Counted from the stretch's first letter, positions 23,200-37,045 are shown. The stretch is DNA of 64,000 nucleotides from Beaufortia kweichowensis (GCA_019155185.1 CM032817.1:2846974-2910973), one strand, 5' to 3'. Program-made: numbers and translations. The notes: generated by a model not told the origin, from the letters alone.

Positions 23200-25767
23200 G
23201 TACGGAAACCCGCGACTCGCTGTGAATCGCTTGGCCGAAACCTTTAGCCTAACGGGATGATGTGTTCGTACGTAACAACTGCAAGTAAAAGGATTCACAC
23301 TTCATGCCATGTTTGTAATACATATATTTCAACAAATCTGAATTTTTAGTCTTCCACACAAAGTCAGTAACTGAAAATTAACAAAAATCATTTGGATTCA
23401 GTCAAAAAATTACAGAGAATAAAAAGAAAGAGAACTTCTTAAACCGCACGTGTGGGAACGTCGCAAGCTGCTTTTACTATTTTTAAAAACAAAAACAAAA
23501 AAACTGAATAGTAAAGACTCTGAAAAATATATTTCACACACTTTCTCATACGCTTTCATAATTTACCAAATAGAAATTTGTGCAATCGACAACGCACGTT
23601 TCTATTTAAAATAGAAAAACTCTGTGGAAACGGAAACGTTTAAGAATAATAATAATACTACATTTTGGTTGACGGTATATCTGCACTGTAATACATTTCA
23701 AATTCTCTCCAATTACGAATTTTACACCGACTAAAAAACTCTTGGTCGCCAGAACTTATTTTAACGAGTCATTTTAACAGTTTTTACATTCATTTCACAC
23801 GACACTTCATTTTTTTCACTTCTAATGACTTTAAATGAGTTGAAACGTTTACAAACAAGTAAAATGACACGTAAAACTTGAAGTTAGACAGGTTTATGTA
23901 GTGTAGAAAAACTCCCAGTCTAATCCTGTGGTTGTGGACGTTGCTATGTTCAGACGCACTGCAACGCCAGTGGCCTGACATGCTGCTCTATGCTTTTCCT
24001 CTGCCGTTTCTGATCTCTTCCACTCCTGCCAGAATGAGAGAGAGAGAGGAGGGTGCTTGTCGTTCATTGCCAGTCTCTAGAAAGCTCGCACCTAATAGGG
24101 AGCTCTCCGTGCCGCCGGAAGTCACGTCTAAGCGGCCTACTGAGCTTTTGGAGAGAACCTCTTTAAAGCTTTTGTCTCTCGAGACAGCAAATCCCTTGGC
24201 GCCGGCATTAGCCAAATTTCCTTCCTCGGGCAGAATCCAGCTTTTCCGCCCGAACGCTTCCCAACCGTCGTGTGAGGTGTTTAAGCCGCTTTTTCCCAAC
24301 CCCCTTTAATTCTGGGGCGGATCAGAGGCTTATGCGAATATTATCTCACGACAAGGTTTGTGTGAAACGTTTGTGTGCTTCCCATTTTTTCGTTCAAACG
24401 ATTGTACGTCGATAAATGTGGCGGATAAAAACATCACGGTAGCGTACTATAGTCTTTACTATAATGAACCGTAATAACATTTCTTGACGCTACGGTGTAT
24501 AGCAAATAATAAAGTATACTACAGTGTTTTCAAGACACTACAGAATACCGTGGTATACATTAACAAAGTTTAGTAACGACTAAAATATTTAGTCATTTAT
24601 TTTTGTCATTTACGTATTTTCAATTTAAAAAGTATCAAATGAACCCTAAATATAACAAATATCAAAAATATTTATAAAATATAAAAAAGATCAAGTGAGC
24701 TTTGCTACATTTTTTATGTAGAGACATGAAAAGACAGAAAAAGCTGAATAATTATAGATATATTCTCATAGATTTGCTAAACTAAATGAAAACACTGGCA
24801 GTCTTTCTATTTCGATAGTCTTTCAAGATGGGATACGAAACCGGTAAAACACATTCACGCAAAAACGACCCGCGTGCCCGTCGTTACACGTTTGTATCGA
24901 TCGATACAGAGTTTTGCATCGAAACGACCTTATGGCCCGATGTTTGCGAGACTCCAAGAAACAGAAACCATCCCTTAGTTTCTTGGGTTCCCCATTGTAG
25001 GAAGCAACCATTTTGGTATACGACTTTTTTACTGGGTCGTAACTCCCTCGAGCGCGAGGCGTCTCGGGCCTCGTTTCGCCGCCGGAAACGTCCGCTGCGA
25101 GTGTGGACTTGTTCGTTTACTTTTGCGCACCGTTATTCACCTGAAAGCACTCCTGACTCTATGGTCCACCTCCTTGCTCTTTGACTTTTCCTCCAACTGT
25201 TTAATTATACCACACAAGTTCAATTTAACACTTGTTTCGTGGCCTTTGCTCCAGGCCCACGTACGGTATTTATAGGAAGCAAGCATTTATAGAATGTCAA
25301 GCATCGCCCGCATCGGGACACAGGGATTCACGTTAACCGGACCCAGTGGTAACGTAAATGAAATGAATACAGAAAAATCGATATAAACTAGATTTTTTTT
25401 CCCAACTCTAGTTAACGGCCAGACGGTTTCGGAACGCAGCTATTGTTTCGGCACATTTTTAATACGAAGTCTAACGGGAAGATTTGGTATGGAATCGTTA
25501 AGAACTAACGGAGCTGTACGGTATTTCTGCCTCGCTACAGAAATAAACGAGCGTGGAGACTCTCGGGATCGGACGGCTGGCGTGGGGAATAGCGAAACGC
25601 AGGTCGAGCGTGTGACGAAGCCCTTCTCCGACGTAACTGGGAAAGTCAGTTTTGGGATAGTTGGCAAACAATTCCGTGTGGTCTTTGTGAACATTTACAT
25701 TTTAGACTAAACCAGACTCGTGTGAAACGATCGATCGGTGAGGATCTAACGGTCGAGAAAAGTACAC
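23200..25767. other. Intergenic, no gene recognised
   Basis: Contains an open stretch near 23932-24309 open in two opposite frames with no family match, and a repeat-like segment of TACTATAGT-type units at 24440-24560. Neither is supported as a gene. Confidence 0.55.
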
Positions 25768-26218
25768 GGGCAATCCCATGCAAATGTCAACCTTGTCAAG
25801 TTGTCACCAAAGGTTTGATGGCTCAGATGTCAATATTTAGTGGTTTAAATACTCATGTGATGTCTCTCTTAAAGTTTTTAAAGCATTTTTTTGATGTTTA
25901 AAGAAAAACTTTTCATAGTCATGTAAAGTGCCGTTTTCAGAATTGTCACATTCATAACAGTCCATATTGCTCATAAATGAATACATAAAAAATAACTATT
26001 TCATACTTTTTGAAGAGTCATCTTTTCTCCATTTGTTGGGTATTATCGCTTCTGGTTTGTGTATTTTAATTCACAGAAATCACGTTGCATCTCAAATCCA
26101 GTTTTTTTGTGTATTTCCATTAAGAGAGATTTAGCAAAATATAAACGGATGGTTCGCTATAAATTCATTCTGGGAGAAATTGACAAAAAATGTCATCTCC
26201 ATAACCCTGGAATTGCCC
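25768..26218 (+). mobile_element. MITE family A, copy 1 (451 bp)
   Basis: Begins GGGCAATCCCATGCAAATG and ends CCTGGAATTGCCC, giving an 11-12 bp imperfect inverted terminus. No coding capacity. Two related copies are at 27225-27550 (opposite strand) and 47246-47537. The superfamily is not assigned because no clear target-site duplication was seen. Confidence 0.7.
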
Positions 26219-27224
26219 AGATGTAAAAATAGATGATTCTCTCACTTGTCAATCACTCATCGCTTATTATGTTAGTAAAAGTCCTCCGTTTCTGCAGTAT
26301 TGCTTTCAGAAACCTACCGTATCCTTGTCCCGGAGGAAATAAAATATAGCGAAGGCCAGTTCAGCGACGGGTCACGAGGACTTTGTTGGCGTTAAGCACT
26401 GCCACATTATTGTAGCCAATTTGATTTCATTAATAACTAATGAACAAAAGCCAAAGTATTCATTACACGATGAGCCGTCACGGACCGTTAACGTGTCAGT
26501 GTCTCGAGCGCACGGTCATTAGGAAGGTACAGACCTTCAAATCTTTTCTCTTGTAAAAAATAAAAATGAGGAAACGAGCACACTGGCCGTTATTACGAAG
26601 TACGCCGCGGTATCCTGCGTACGTTCGGAGCGATCTGAATGACAAAAGACCGCCGATAGCTGTTAAATGTCCCGCCGTTTCAATTCAAAGTACAATAACT
26701 TTGAGACAGACGCGACACTTTGCGAGACGAGCACCGAGAGAACTCGCCGAGAGACGGAGACTTTAAAAGAGCATCTCTTGACGGTTTCGAGAGTTTTAAG
26801 AAGATCGTTTTTGTCATCGGTACGTTTATCGTAACAAGTTTATGTCCGAGACGAAACGGGCTACCCGACAAATGCCGAATGCAGTACAAAATGAACTTGG
26901 CTGCGTTTTTTAGTAAATCCAGATGAAGAAAGCTTACTTGATATTTAAAGACAGTAACATCACCACAATCAAACATCACCCAGCGTAATCTTTCAAAGGG
27001 CAAATACTACAGTAAACCTTAAGCGATCTTTCTTTAAAACCATTTGGGCAGTTCCAGCGAAATGTATTTATTACAAATATATCGAACCGTCTGTATTTAA
27101 TTTGCTTTTCTTGTCGATAGAGTTCAGACATTAGACAAATATCGAGTCATCTATTTTTATATGAAAAAAGTGGTCACGAGTGTAATAAAATGTAATAAAG
27201 AATGTTATAAAAAAAGACCTTTGT
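26219..27224. other. Spacer between inverted MITE copies
   Basis: About 1 kb with CpG-rich middle (26560-26880) and no recognised feature. It would form the loop if the flanking inverted copies paired. Confidence 0.6.
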
Positions 27225-27550
27225 AGGATTTCTGTGAAATAAAATACACAAGCCAGAAGCAGTAATACCCAACAAATGGCAAAGAGATGACTCTTCAAAA
27301 CGTAAAAAGCTATTTTATTTCCATTTTTATGTGCCCATTTATGAGCAATGTGGACTATGGTTATGGATGTGACAATTCTGAAAACAGCAGAATATTTACC
27401 TGACTATGAAAATAAAACTTTTTTTGATTGATTAGTTTTTAAAGCACCAAATATTGTACGGTGCCAGTATATTGTATTGTATGGTATCAGTATGGTGAAA
27501 ACCTATGGTAAAAACTTGGCAAGGTTGACATTTGAATTGGAATTGCAATG
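27225..27550 (-). mobile_element. MITE family A, copy 2 (inverted, truncated)
   Basis: The minus strand aligns to copy 1: TGTCAACCTTGCCAAG near 27535, CATTTGTTGGGTATTA near 27276 and ACACAAGCC near 27248. The inner terminus is missing. Together with copy 1 it makes a long imperfect inverted repeat about 1.8 kb across. Confidence 0.65.
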
Positions 27551-29644
27551 TGGTATCCTAGCCAAAAAGTTTCAAGTGATCATTTATTAAACGAATAAAC
27601 GCTTTAACTCGCTAATGGCCACAATAAAACAACAATAAAAGCTATGCCGTATCCCAATATGACTATCCACATCAAACGTAAGTTAGTTACGCACAGAAAC
27701 GTGGGAGTTCCGTAACGTCGTCTGCCACAGAAGCCACGTCGCCCGCCGGCATTCGCTTCGCTGATGCGAGTAGGTGCGGACGAGAATAAAGTGGTGTCGG
27801 ATCACTTTTATGCAGCGTATAAATCTGTAAGCATCTGCGGGAGATGCAATAAATGAATTTAAATAGGTCGGACACACGCAATTCACTCGCCGCCCAGCGC
27901 TCGCCGACCCCGGTAACGATGCCCGGCCAACGAACGAGGTCCTATATCCGAAAGCTACAAAGCACGAGAAGATCGAAATGCGTAAAATCTCACCTCACGC
28001 AATTTGTTCCGTAAGTCGTCTCTCGGTGCGTTCCCGCAAACAGACGGAGATGCAAATCAACAAACGCGGCGAGAAAAAAAACATTTTACGAGCGAACGCA
28101 GGCGACAATACGATAACGTTGCCGATCTTCGCAATTCAAATTCAAAGTTTGGGTGCGATTGGCTGTCGGTTTGAACCGACAGGACCGTAAGGATTAGAGG
28201 CCAATTACGTCGTTCGATCCGCGTGTCACGGAATGAGAAAGATACCGTACAAACACAGCTACAGGATTTTACTAGAGATACAGTACATCAAACATTAAAC
28301 GAAAGATAACTGAGAAAATATTACTGTTGTAAAACATCACTCGCAGGCATTCGCTTCACCGATAAAAGGTTTAACATCTCAAACGTACACGGCGCTGATG
28401 TCAAACACTTCGACCCTGCGGTCTTAGCGATACGGGTGGTGGTCGACGTAAAGAAAGACGCTCAAGCCACATAAATCCCCTGACGTATATTATTTTGTAC
28501 TTCGGGGTCAAGCCCAGGACATTGCATACTGATATTTGTGAATAATATAAACAATGTAAAGTCCAACTGTTTTTTCTCACGCATACCTCTAGTCTTGACA
28601 CGTATAAAGCACGCGCACGACGTCACTGCTTTGACAAATCTGCGTGGCTGTCGTTTACACGGCGACAATAACTGTAAACTTGTACTTTACGAGCCGCTTT
28701 TAAAAATTTGGACTAGAGCAGAAACCGATTTGCATCCGTGCTACATCTGCTCTCCTTTTCCATCGGTGAAGTCATAGCTCTGAAGCTCAGCGAGCGCGTG
28801 CTTCAATCTAGCCTCCGATCGGCCCATCGCGGTGCGCCGTCGTTACCGTGACACCGACGTGTTCGGCTCGCTGCCACGGCGAGAGAACACACCGGAAAGA
28901 AATCGAGAACAGGTCAGACAGGTGCCAAGGATAGCGAGATAATTTGCACAGACGCGTCTCATAAACCGCATTAAAAATAATAAGGTATAACAAAAGTTTC
29001 AATTTCCTCGAATCGCATGGAAATTGAACAACTCTGTTACGAGGTCTCGAAACAGGAGATTAAAATCACAGCGATTAAATTATCATCACACCCCTCAGCC
29101 TCAAATCATCACCGTCACTGAAAATACAATTACAATTACAATACATTTATGTTCTTTACGGTTAGCCAATTTGAAACTTGCCATTCGACAGAAAGACACC
29201 TTAACAATTAACGTGAGAAAGCGATGACGCTTCACAGACTTGATTTGTTAGAGCGTTTATTTAAGCTAATAAAACCAAAAAGGGAAAAAATAACGGGAAC
29301 CATCCGTCCTAGAACTCGGAGGCCTGCGTAACTCTCCGAGTTGGATACTCGTGAGACGTTTCTTTGAAACGATCACATTTGGCATTAGCGTGCGTCACTG
29401 AGCTAACACGGTACATAAATCTCACATAGCACAAACCAATAATGGATGAAACGGGCAATTTTTATTACATTGGTATCTCAATTGGTACCGTAATTAAAAT
29501 ATTAGGTATTACTATAATAAACATTCATCTACTAATTATGGATTCAATTTTGAACCGAGCAAGGAGAATTTGGACAATCTAAGACATTTTGGTCTCGATT
29601 TTGATCATTTGAAGGCATCTTATTAGGTAACTTAACATTGATGC
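27551..29644. other. Intergenic, no gene recognised
   Basis: CpG-dense blocks at 27690-28230 and 28380-28900. No exon, RNA gene or known repeat was identified. Confidence 0.6.
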
Positions 29645-30008
29645 CAGGGTTGCCAGATACGCATAAAAACCAGCCCAATGGCCAATAAGCACTAGCCGAA
29701 GCCACCCCAAATGCCAAAACTCAAAATGTGCCATTCCAATCTGCTCGTTAAATTGTGACGTAAGAAACATCGTTTCCGGGTCCAAGCGTGCAATTATTTA
29801 AAGTGAGGCTACTATTTAAACAGCTGTTAATAAGCTAAATTTATTTGTATAATACCTTTAAGATAAACTTGTTTCAACCCACGCTGTATAATACAGTTTT
29901 ATAAGAAGCAATATTTTAATAATTCATAAAAAATAAATCGCTACGTTTGGCCACTGAGCCGAAAAACCGTCGAAACGGCTTAAAAGTAGCACAAACCTGG
30001 CGACCCTG
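29645..30008. mobile_element. hAT-like MITE, 364 bp
   Basis: Starts CAGGGTTGCCAG and ends CTGGCGACCCTG, a 12-bp inverted terminus with one mismatch. The flanks ATTGATGC (29637-29644) and ATTGCCGC (30009-30016) are an 8-bp target-site duplication with two differences. Eight-bp duplications fit hAT elements. The mismatch in the terminus and one in the duplication are each a CpA/TpG versus CpG difference. Confidence 0.7.
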
Positions 30009-30136
30009 ATTGCCGCTTCCGTTTTTAAACGATCTTTGCAGTTAAAAAAACAGAGTGCGCTGATAGCAGCGTTTTATAAGCATTTTACAGCGCTAAAGAC
30101 ACACGCCTAACATATCGCATTAGAACGACTGTAAAG

Positions 30137-30579
30137 TAGGGCCGGACGATATGGCAAAAATGTAAACTCGATAATTTTTTTCCCATATCGATCGATAACG
30201 TTATATATTTCGATATATAAACCGTTAATGCTGGCGGCTTTAAAAGAGTATCCCAACTATGACTGAAGCCATAAAATTTTTGAATTAATTACATTTTAAA
30301 GTATAGTTTTTGTCGACAATTTCATCATTTTTGGATAATAACTCGTGGTTAGTTTCCCTTCGGTCGCCGCTTCCACTTATTGTCGTCATCCTCGTGCCGA
30401 GTTTGCTTTGCAAAGCGCCGTAGGAAATCGACTTTGTTCTTTGACGCGAACGTTAAAAGCCGCACGCCGATTGGCTGTTATATTAATCCACATCGAGTGA
30501 AAATGCCTAGAGCTTATCGTCGTTATCGACATATATTTTATGGCGATTCGATACGATATCGTTTAACGGCACGGCCCTA
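30137..30579. mobile_element. hAT-like MITE, 443 bp
   Basis: Starts TAGGGCCGGACGATAT and ends GGCACGGCCCTA. The flanks are CTGTAAAG (30129-30136) and CCGTAAAG (30580-30587), an 8-bp duplication with one TpG/CpG difference. The interior carries CGATAT-rich sequence typical of abundant fish hAT MITEs. No coding capacity. Confidence 0.75.
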
Positions 30580-30587
30580 CCGTAAAG

Positions 30588-33500
30588 TAATTTATTTACA
30601 CCGTAATTGGCACAGACTAGTAAACCTTTTGACACTCCTTACGACAGAACCAGACGACGCCGCACGTCTTCAATGCCGCACGTCTACACGGCTCAGCGAG
30701 GGAACCGAGAGATCGATGGCTTTCCGCGCGCAAGTCCCTCGGAGCTAAAACGTGAGTTTTCCGCGAACGTCTACATCGCAACGACCGAAGCAGATCGTAA
30801 ATAATGTATAATTCATCTTCCTTAACGAGTCGGTTCCCGTCTTTCCGGAAAATCAAACGTAGGGGTAGCTGGCTATTTCGTCCGTGCGCAGAACAAATCA
30901 CGTGCCCACAGTACCCGCTGGGATCTCGCCGGCTGCCGGGAAACCGTTATTTACTGACAAACGGGACCGTGGACCGTTAAACCTATCGAAAGAGCATCAC
31001 GCCGATCCAAATCACATCCGGAGTATGAGGATAAGTCCGACGCGGTGAAGTTTATTGCTGCGGAGTAATCTGCACAACTGTCCTCTGTCCTCTGCCCTCA
31101 GAGCTATTTGTAGGTCAGCCATTTTATCCCTCTTACGTTCTCATTACGTCATAGAGATAAATGTCGGGTTTAAAAGCAACGCACGGTATCTGTAAATAAG
31201 CGGATCGACGGATGAGCTTCCGAAGCCATTCGGGCCTCATGTCTTTGACTTATCTGTTATACAAAGGCCTAAGCATTTGCCAATAAATAATATCGAAGAT
31301 GCAATCATCCTTAAACGTACAGGAAAAGCGAGAAGGTTTATACGTCGAGTATTCTGAACACAGAGCTGTATGTCGAAGCTAAAAACAATGCTACGTTACA
31401 CAGAACGTGACCCGATTGCGATATAAGGAGCCAATAATAGCAAACGTCAGACATTCCGCCTCAAAAAATAACCTAGAAAACAATGTCAACCGTACAGAAA
31501 TAAAATAAGTTACGCTCGTTTCGACAAGAGAATTATCTCTCCGTTTAAGGTGAAGAACCTTTGCGTCGCACGGCGTTTTAATCCTTTGACGCAACTACAA
31601 AGTTTTGTGAACTTAAATCTCAAATGAGTGTTGCGTAACCTAAACAAACAAGGTTTATTCATCTACGTCGGGGAGTTTACGTCGCTACGACGTTCGTGCG
31701 ACGTCACTGTGAATAGAACCGCACTACGCGGGGAGTCTGTCTGAGCCCACAGACTCCACAGATGAGAGGAACTACGTAAACAAAGCCGCTTTTATAACAG
31801 CTTGACAAACCCATCGCCGCGAAGCCTTCGAGCGGCGGGTTACCAGAGAAACGTATTTAATTGCGAGCGTTGCAGATACGAAACGTATCTCTGAAATATA
31901 CATTTATCCGCTCGTACGGCTGTTCCGCTTTCAGCTAAAGCGCGATGGCGGCGCGTAACGCGCCGACAAGCCGTTACGGCTCTAAAAATACGAAAGGCAC
32001 ATAAACCGGGGCGTAATCATCTCGATGCTCGTAGCAAAACCACACGCGCGTTTAACACCGGTTGAGATAATCGCGTTTTAAGTGGTGAATTTATTTGCGA
32101 AGCCAGCCGCACGCCGTACGGTTTTATGGTCTATTTTCATTGTCGATCGTCAGACCGCACGATACGATTCCGGTGGATCTTTTGGCAAAAGCTACGGCGC
32201 AAACTCTTTTTTTGTGTCACGCCGCACGATACGCGTGACAAAATTGTGGCCTAAATTATACAAAACGCACCAGCTTAACACGTTCTCCTGAATACATTAT
32301 ATCAGATTTAAATGAGAAGAGAGCTTTTAAAAACCCTTCAAACTAAATTAAAAATCCTTTAAAGGGTGCCACGCATAATTAACACATGGAGACTTTTAAG
32401 CGTATTCCTAAGATAACACATTAGGAGAAAGATTTCTGCAATGCAAAAGCATCCGTGTGACCGTAAAAGAAGAAAAAATATTAATAACGAGAGAAAGAAT
32501 GAGGGAAACTTGCATCGAGTCCTCTCTGGCTAACGTCCGTCCCGTGACATTAGCCAGCGCGCGGATCAGAGCGGCTCCCTGCGGACGAGCAATTGACACG
32601 CGTTCGATAAACGCTTGCCTTTTATATATTTAACAGTATTTGGTCTCGAGATAAATAAAATTTCTTTTAACGTTAATAATTATAGTAATAATGTCAGATC
32701 CCCTGCGTATTTTCACATGAGTCTGCCGGTCCGGGTCAATGTGAGCAATGGCTCCGTAATGTCTTTTGTGTGGTTGCCGTAAGTCTGCTTTAATCTCTAT
32801 ATCCTCATGATTTTCAGTGACTTTCATAAACCCAGATAACAGCATCCAATATCCAGGAGAGAAACTAAGATCAGAGTAAAAAATCTCTTCTTTACTTTAT
32901 TTTAATGCCTTTCGTATACTTATTTAGGTGATTTGTTTCAAGTGTTTTCTGGTAAGAAAGAAGTAATCGTACGGATTACGTTTTCTGAGATCGAATGTCT
33001 GTCGTGCCTGTAAACGACACCGTAAAACCTCACGATCTGTCAGGGAATCAACTTCTGTACTCACTAAAAGTAAAGTTTTAATTAAACCATACGTCTCGCG
33101 CGTCCGAAAAGGGTTACGACGGCACCGAGACGACTCGAAGATCCGAGGCAAAAATTGAAAAGAAATTCAGGTGCTTAATGGATTTAATAAAAGAGTTTTA
33201 CTACCAAAGTCAACACAAAAATAAGCTTTATTAGGAGGAAAATAGGGTTTCCTCCTAAAACGAAATTTCAAAATTTTCCCTTACGTTCTACACGTACCGT
33301 ACGAACGATATCTTAATTAATTCCATTTAAAGTACATTCAAGAGAGACGATCACATGACGTCGGACATCGCGAGTGGACTTTCTCGACTAAGCGAGCCAG
33401 TATAAACTACCCAGCAACCATATCTAGTTTATGATAAACTGTGGCTACATCTAACTAAGTAACCAAATTTAATTTTCAAATTGGAATACGCAGATAAACC

Positions 33501-33734
33501 GTACAGTAGACGATAAAAGACGCTCTTGCCTTCTTATACGCGATCCAGTCAAACACTCTGTGACTTGAAACGCTTCTCGAGAGATCGGATGAGAACTAGC
33601 CGAAACGTCAGTCAGAAATCTCTGATTCTCTTGTGAACGAGAGAGAGAAAGTGTTGATTTTTTTTCTTTTTACAACATTACAGACCTGTTGGAACAGCGT
33701 TAACGTCTCCCTTGAAACCCCTCAGTATGCGGTA
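30588..33734. other. Intergenic, no gene recognised
   Basis: Long CpG-rich stretches (30600-32300) alternate with ordinary AT-rich DNA. Short ORFs on both strands have no recognisable domain. Confidence 0.6.
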
Positions 33735-33962
33735 TGTGACCCTGTCCGTGAAAAGCCAGCTGGTAATTTTTTGGTGCTTTACTATGGTCTACGTAAAATT
33801 ATAACGTAAGGAACGTTCCTAGAAATTGTAACCTCGATATCTTCAATATTTACCAAGTAAGGCCAAGTCAAAGAGTGAAATAATAGCAAAAATTATAGGT
33901 CAAATCAAATGTGGATGCTTGGTATCCCAAAATTGAGCTTGGTTTTCACAGACAGGATCACA
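33735..33962. mobile_element. Short MITE with TGTGAYCCTGTCYGTGAAAA termini
   Basis: The left end TGTGACCCTGTCCGTGAAAA and the right end (reverse complement TGTGATCCTGTCTGTGAAAA) form a 20-bp inverted terminus with two mismatches. One mismatch is CpG versus TpG. It resembles dispersed teleost MITEs whose ends read TGTGACCCTG. Target-site duplication not clear. Confidence 0.65.
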
Positions 33963-35148
33963 ATTATTTCTAAGCAAAAGTTATTGTTCAAAATGATTCA
34001 AAAGTAAAAATAATTCGAGTTCCCTACAAATGCAATTATAAGCGTAAAATTAATACAACACCACAAAAAAGCACAGCGTGCAAAACGTGCTCTTGCCGTC
34101 GTATCGTTTTCCGTCACTCATTCGGAAGTGGCAGTATGCCAGTTACCGTAAATGAGAATAGATTAAATATTAATCGTATGAATTATATACGAAAGCAGTA
34201 CACTGCAGGTTCATATTCGGGACATCTTCAAAACGGGTCTTTCGGCAGAATACGTTGGGGATGGAATTTGAAACGATGGTTTAAATATAAGCTACGTTAC
34301 GATTTTATTACGTCGACACGTTTGGCTTTTCGTTTAGGGATTTTTGAGATTCTTCATTACGCTTGTATTCTGATAATCGGTACGAATAATTCTTGATTAT
34401 TAAAGCTTTCGGCAGATTGATTAAAATCCTATTTAAGACATTAATCCAACAGAGCGGGATATTTTAATCAAGGGATTTGGCTCAAACGAACAACGTGGTA
34501 AAAATAATCCTGAAACAAACGATCCAAACCGTTGATGTGTCAATGTACGGTGTCTAAATCTGTATAAACAAAGAAGAAAGTCATTATTCAAGGGTTAAAA
34601 GTAACGCACGGTTTTACTAAAAGTACAAGGTATTTGTACGAACCGGTTTTAACATCTCTTAACGTAATACGAGTAAAACCTAATTACTCATTTTATCGTT
34701 TTGCCAAGCTTTGTCCATCGCACGGTCTCAAGTTCTGATAAAAGCAGGTAAATGAAATTACGTGAGAAATAAAATAGACCTTCCAAAGTAGGATAAAAGA
34801 CAGCAGCGCTCAGGAATCGATACGGAGATGGATGGAGTCTAAGAATAAATCCGCTAAAGTTTATCCGCGGTTGTCGGGTGCCTTTCCGCCTTACTTACGG
34901 AAGAAAGTTTCCCTCGGATGGCACTAAAATAAATGAGCTCTCTTTCGACATCCATCCGCGTGCTACTAAAGGCAGCAGCTAACGAAGGGTGAAATTTCCT
35001 ACAACGGTATTACGTCTAAGGTACAATAACTTTTAGATACTCACTTAATGTAAGAAATGAAACGGGCATTGCTTAATGGACTGCTACAATCATTTTTATG
35101 TAACGTAGAAGATTTTGTAGGAAGTACCGTTTTTTATAAACTGGTACC
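33963..35148. other. Intergenic, no gene recognised
   Basis: No supported feature was seen. Confidence 0.6.
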
Positions 35149-35293
35149 GAGAGAGAGAGCGTGAGAGAGCGTGAGAGAGAGAGAGAGAGAGGCAGAGGCA
35201 GAGGCAGAGGCAGAGGCAGAGGCAGAGGCAGAGGCAGAGGCAGAGGCAGAGAGAGAGAGAGAGAGAGAGGCAGAGGCAGAGGCAGAGGCAGAG
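35149..35293 (+). repeat. Compound (GA)n / (GGCAGA)n satellite
   Basis: (GA)n, then about ten GGCAGA units from 35190, a second (GA)n, then four more GGCAGA units. The Leu/Pro/Ser or Arg/Glu/Ala ORFs over it are translation of the repeat and not genes. Confidence 0.95.
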
Positions 35294-37045
35294 CTGATTG
35301 TATGGGAGTCACATAAAGTGCACTCTCAAATTAGTGCAGGCGAAGAGCCACCATCTGGTCCTTATGTGCAATCAACAAGGTGTTTACTTCTAATGATACT
35401 TAGATCTGCTTATCATCATCACAGAATCCTTGCATATGCATCCGAAATACCGGCAGAGCACTAAACCGATCAATCGCTTTTAGATCGGTGACCACTGACA
35501 CTGTGGTCGACACTGTGGTCAACAGCCTTGTAACGATGCCTGATGGCTACCAACTTTTCTTCATAGTAACCAGATGTGAGAATTACATGATGAGCATGAG
35601 AAAAAAGAAAACCAGGTCAGATCAGTTCAGATGTTAAGAGCAGCCAGAGGACCCGTTACCCTGTGACCTCTGCAGAGCTTTGCCAAATCATATCCCAGTC
35701 TCAGTTAGGACTCCCAGCAGCTTAAGCGTGAAATATCCATATTGTGGTATGGAAATGATTAAGGTCCTATAAGCAGCTGCTGAAGTGTTTCCATCAAAGG
35801 TCATTAGATGCGAAAGATCCAAACGCTCTGTAAAATGATGTTCTCTGCTCGGCCGACGCCCTGTGAGCAAAGCGGCTCGGAGCAGGAAGTAAGAAATACC
35901 GAGACAGATGAAACGGGAAGGTCGGTGTATATGCGTATGTATTTTTAAAAAAGTTATCTATTTTTATCTTATTTAAAAGCTATTAAAACAAGATATTTTT
36001 ACGTTCGCATCAAATAAAAACGTGGAGAACGTCTGAGCCGACACCCGAGTTCGAGTCTGGCTCGTGACACTTTCTCGATCCCAAAGCACTTCTCGCTCCA
36101 ACTGCACTTCCCGTCACAAATAAAGGCAAAAAGCCCCAAAATGATTGTTTTAAAAAAGAAAATATTTATAAAAATGTAGCATTTCTAGTGTCGCCAATCG
36201 GACGTTTATCCGTCGTTTGACTTTCGGGTCCGAATCGACCGCCATTATCGTTAGCGTGGTTTTTAGCGTACGCTCCTGTTTTCTGTCTAGGACAGTTCAG
36301 TGTTCACAGAGAAACAGAAAAGCTGCAAATATAATTCAATCAGCACGACGCTGAACACACAGCAAAGAGCATCGGTGAAAGCAACCAGTGGAGAAATACA
36401 TTTCGCTTTGTTACGGTGATAATTTTATCAGCGCTTTGAGCTTTGAGCGCATCACCCATCAAAACAGACACACGACGGGCCGCTCGAGCAGAACGGCATT
36501 ACGCTAATAGCTAATAGCTTGCACCGTTACGCTTAAACAAAAGCTTTCAGCTCTAGGCCGAACACAATCTGTCATTGAATCATGTCGTAACATAATCAAA
36601 AGTGGATTTTAAACTTTAAACGTAAGCGATTCATAGACGTAGAGTTGTTAAAACGAAAGAAAAGATCAGCCACAGTTTCACAATGTGATGCACGTTACAT
36701 TAACTTAAACCACAGTCGAAGAAGCGATCCGTCTGCAGTAGACAGCAGTCGTGCGTGAGTTCGGCTTAGTTCCGTTTACTTTGTAAGTGCGCTGTGTTGA
36801 ATATTGCCTATTGCCTACTGCCTATCGTTGGTTAGGAATTGTCTTTTATTGATCGATAGCGTTTCTAAAAGGTAACCTTTTTTTTATTCGATCCTGACCC
36901 GTGTGTATTCGTTAACTGTAGCATTTTAAACGATATCGCTGCTTCCCGAGAGACTACGACGCTCAAGTCGTAATCAACCATTGCACATATACGGCGCACC
37001 CGTAGCGTCAGCCCTTGTGTGAAGCCCTCCTCGTGTGAAGCCCTA
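35294..37045. other. Intergenic, no gene recognised
   Basis: Mixed sequence without an identifiable gene. Direct CTGTGGTCAACA-like doublets occur near 35500. Confidence 0.55.

Noticed and set aside
35073..35464. Long Leu/Pro/Ser and Arg/Glu/Ala open frames
   Set aside because: Direct translation of the (GA)n/(GGCAGA)n satellite; no gene.
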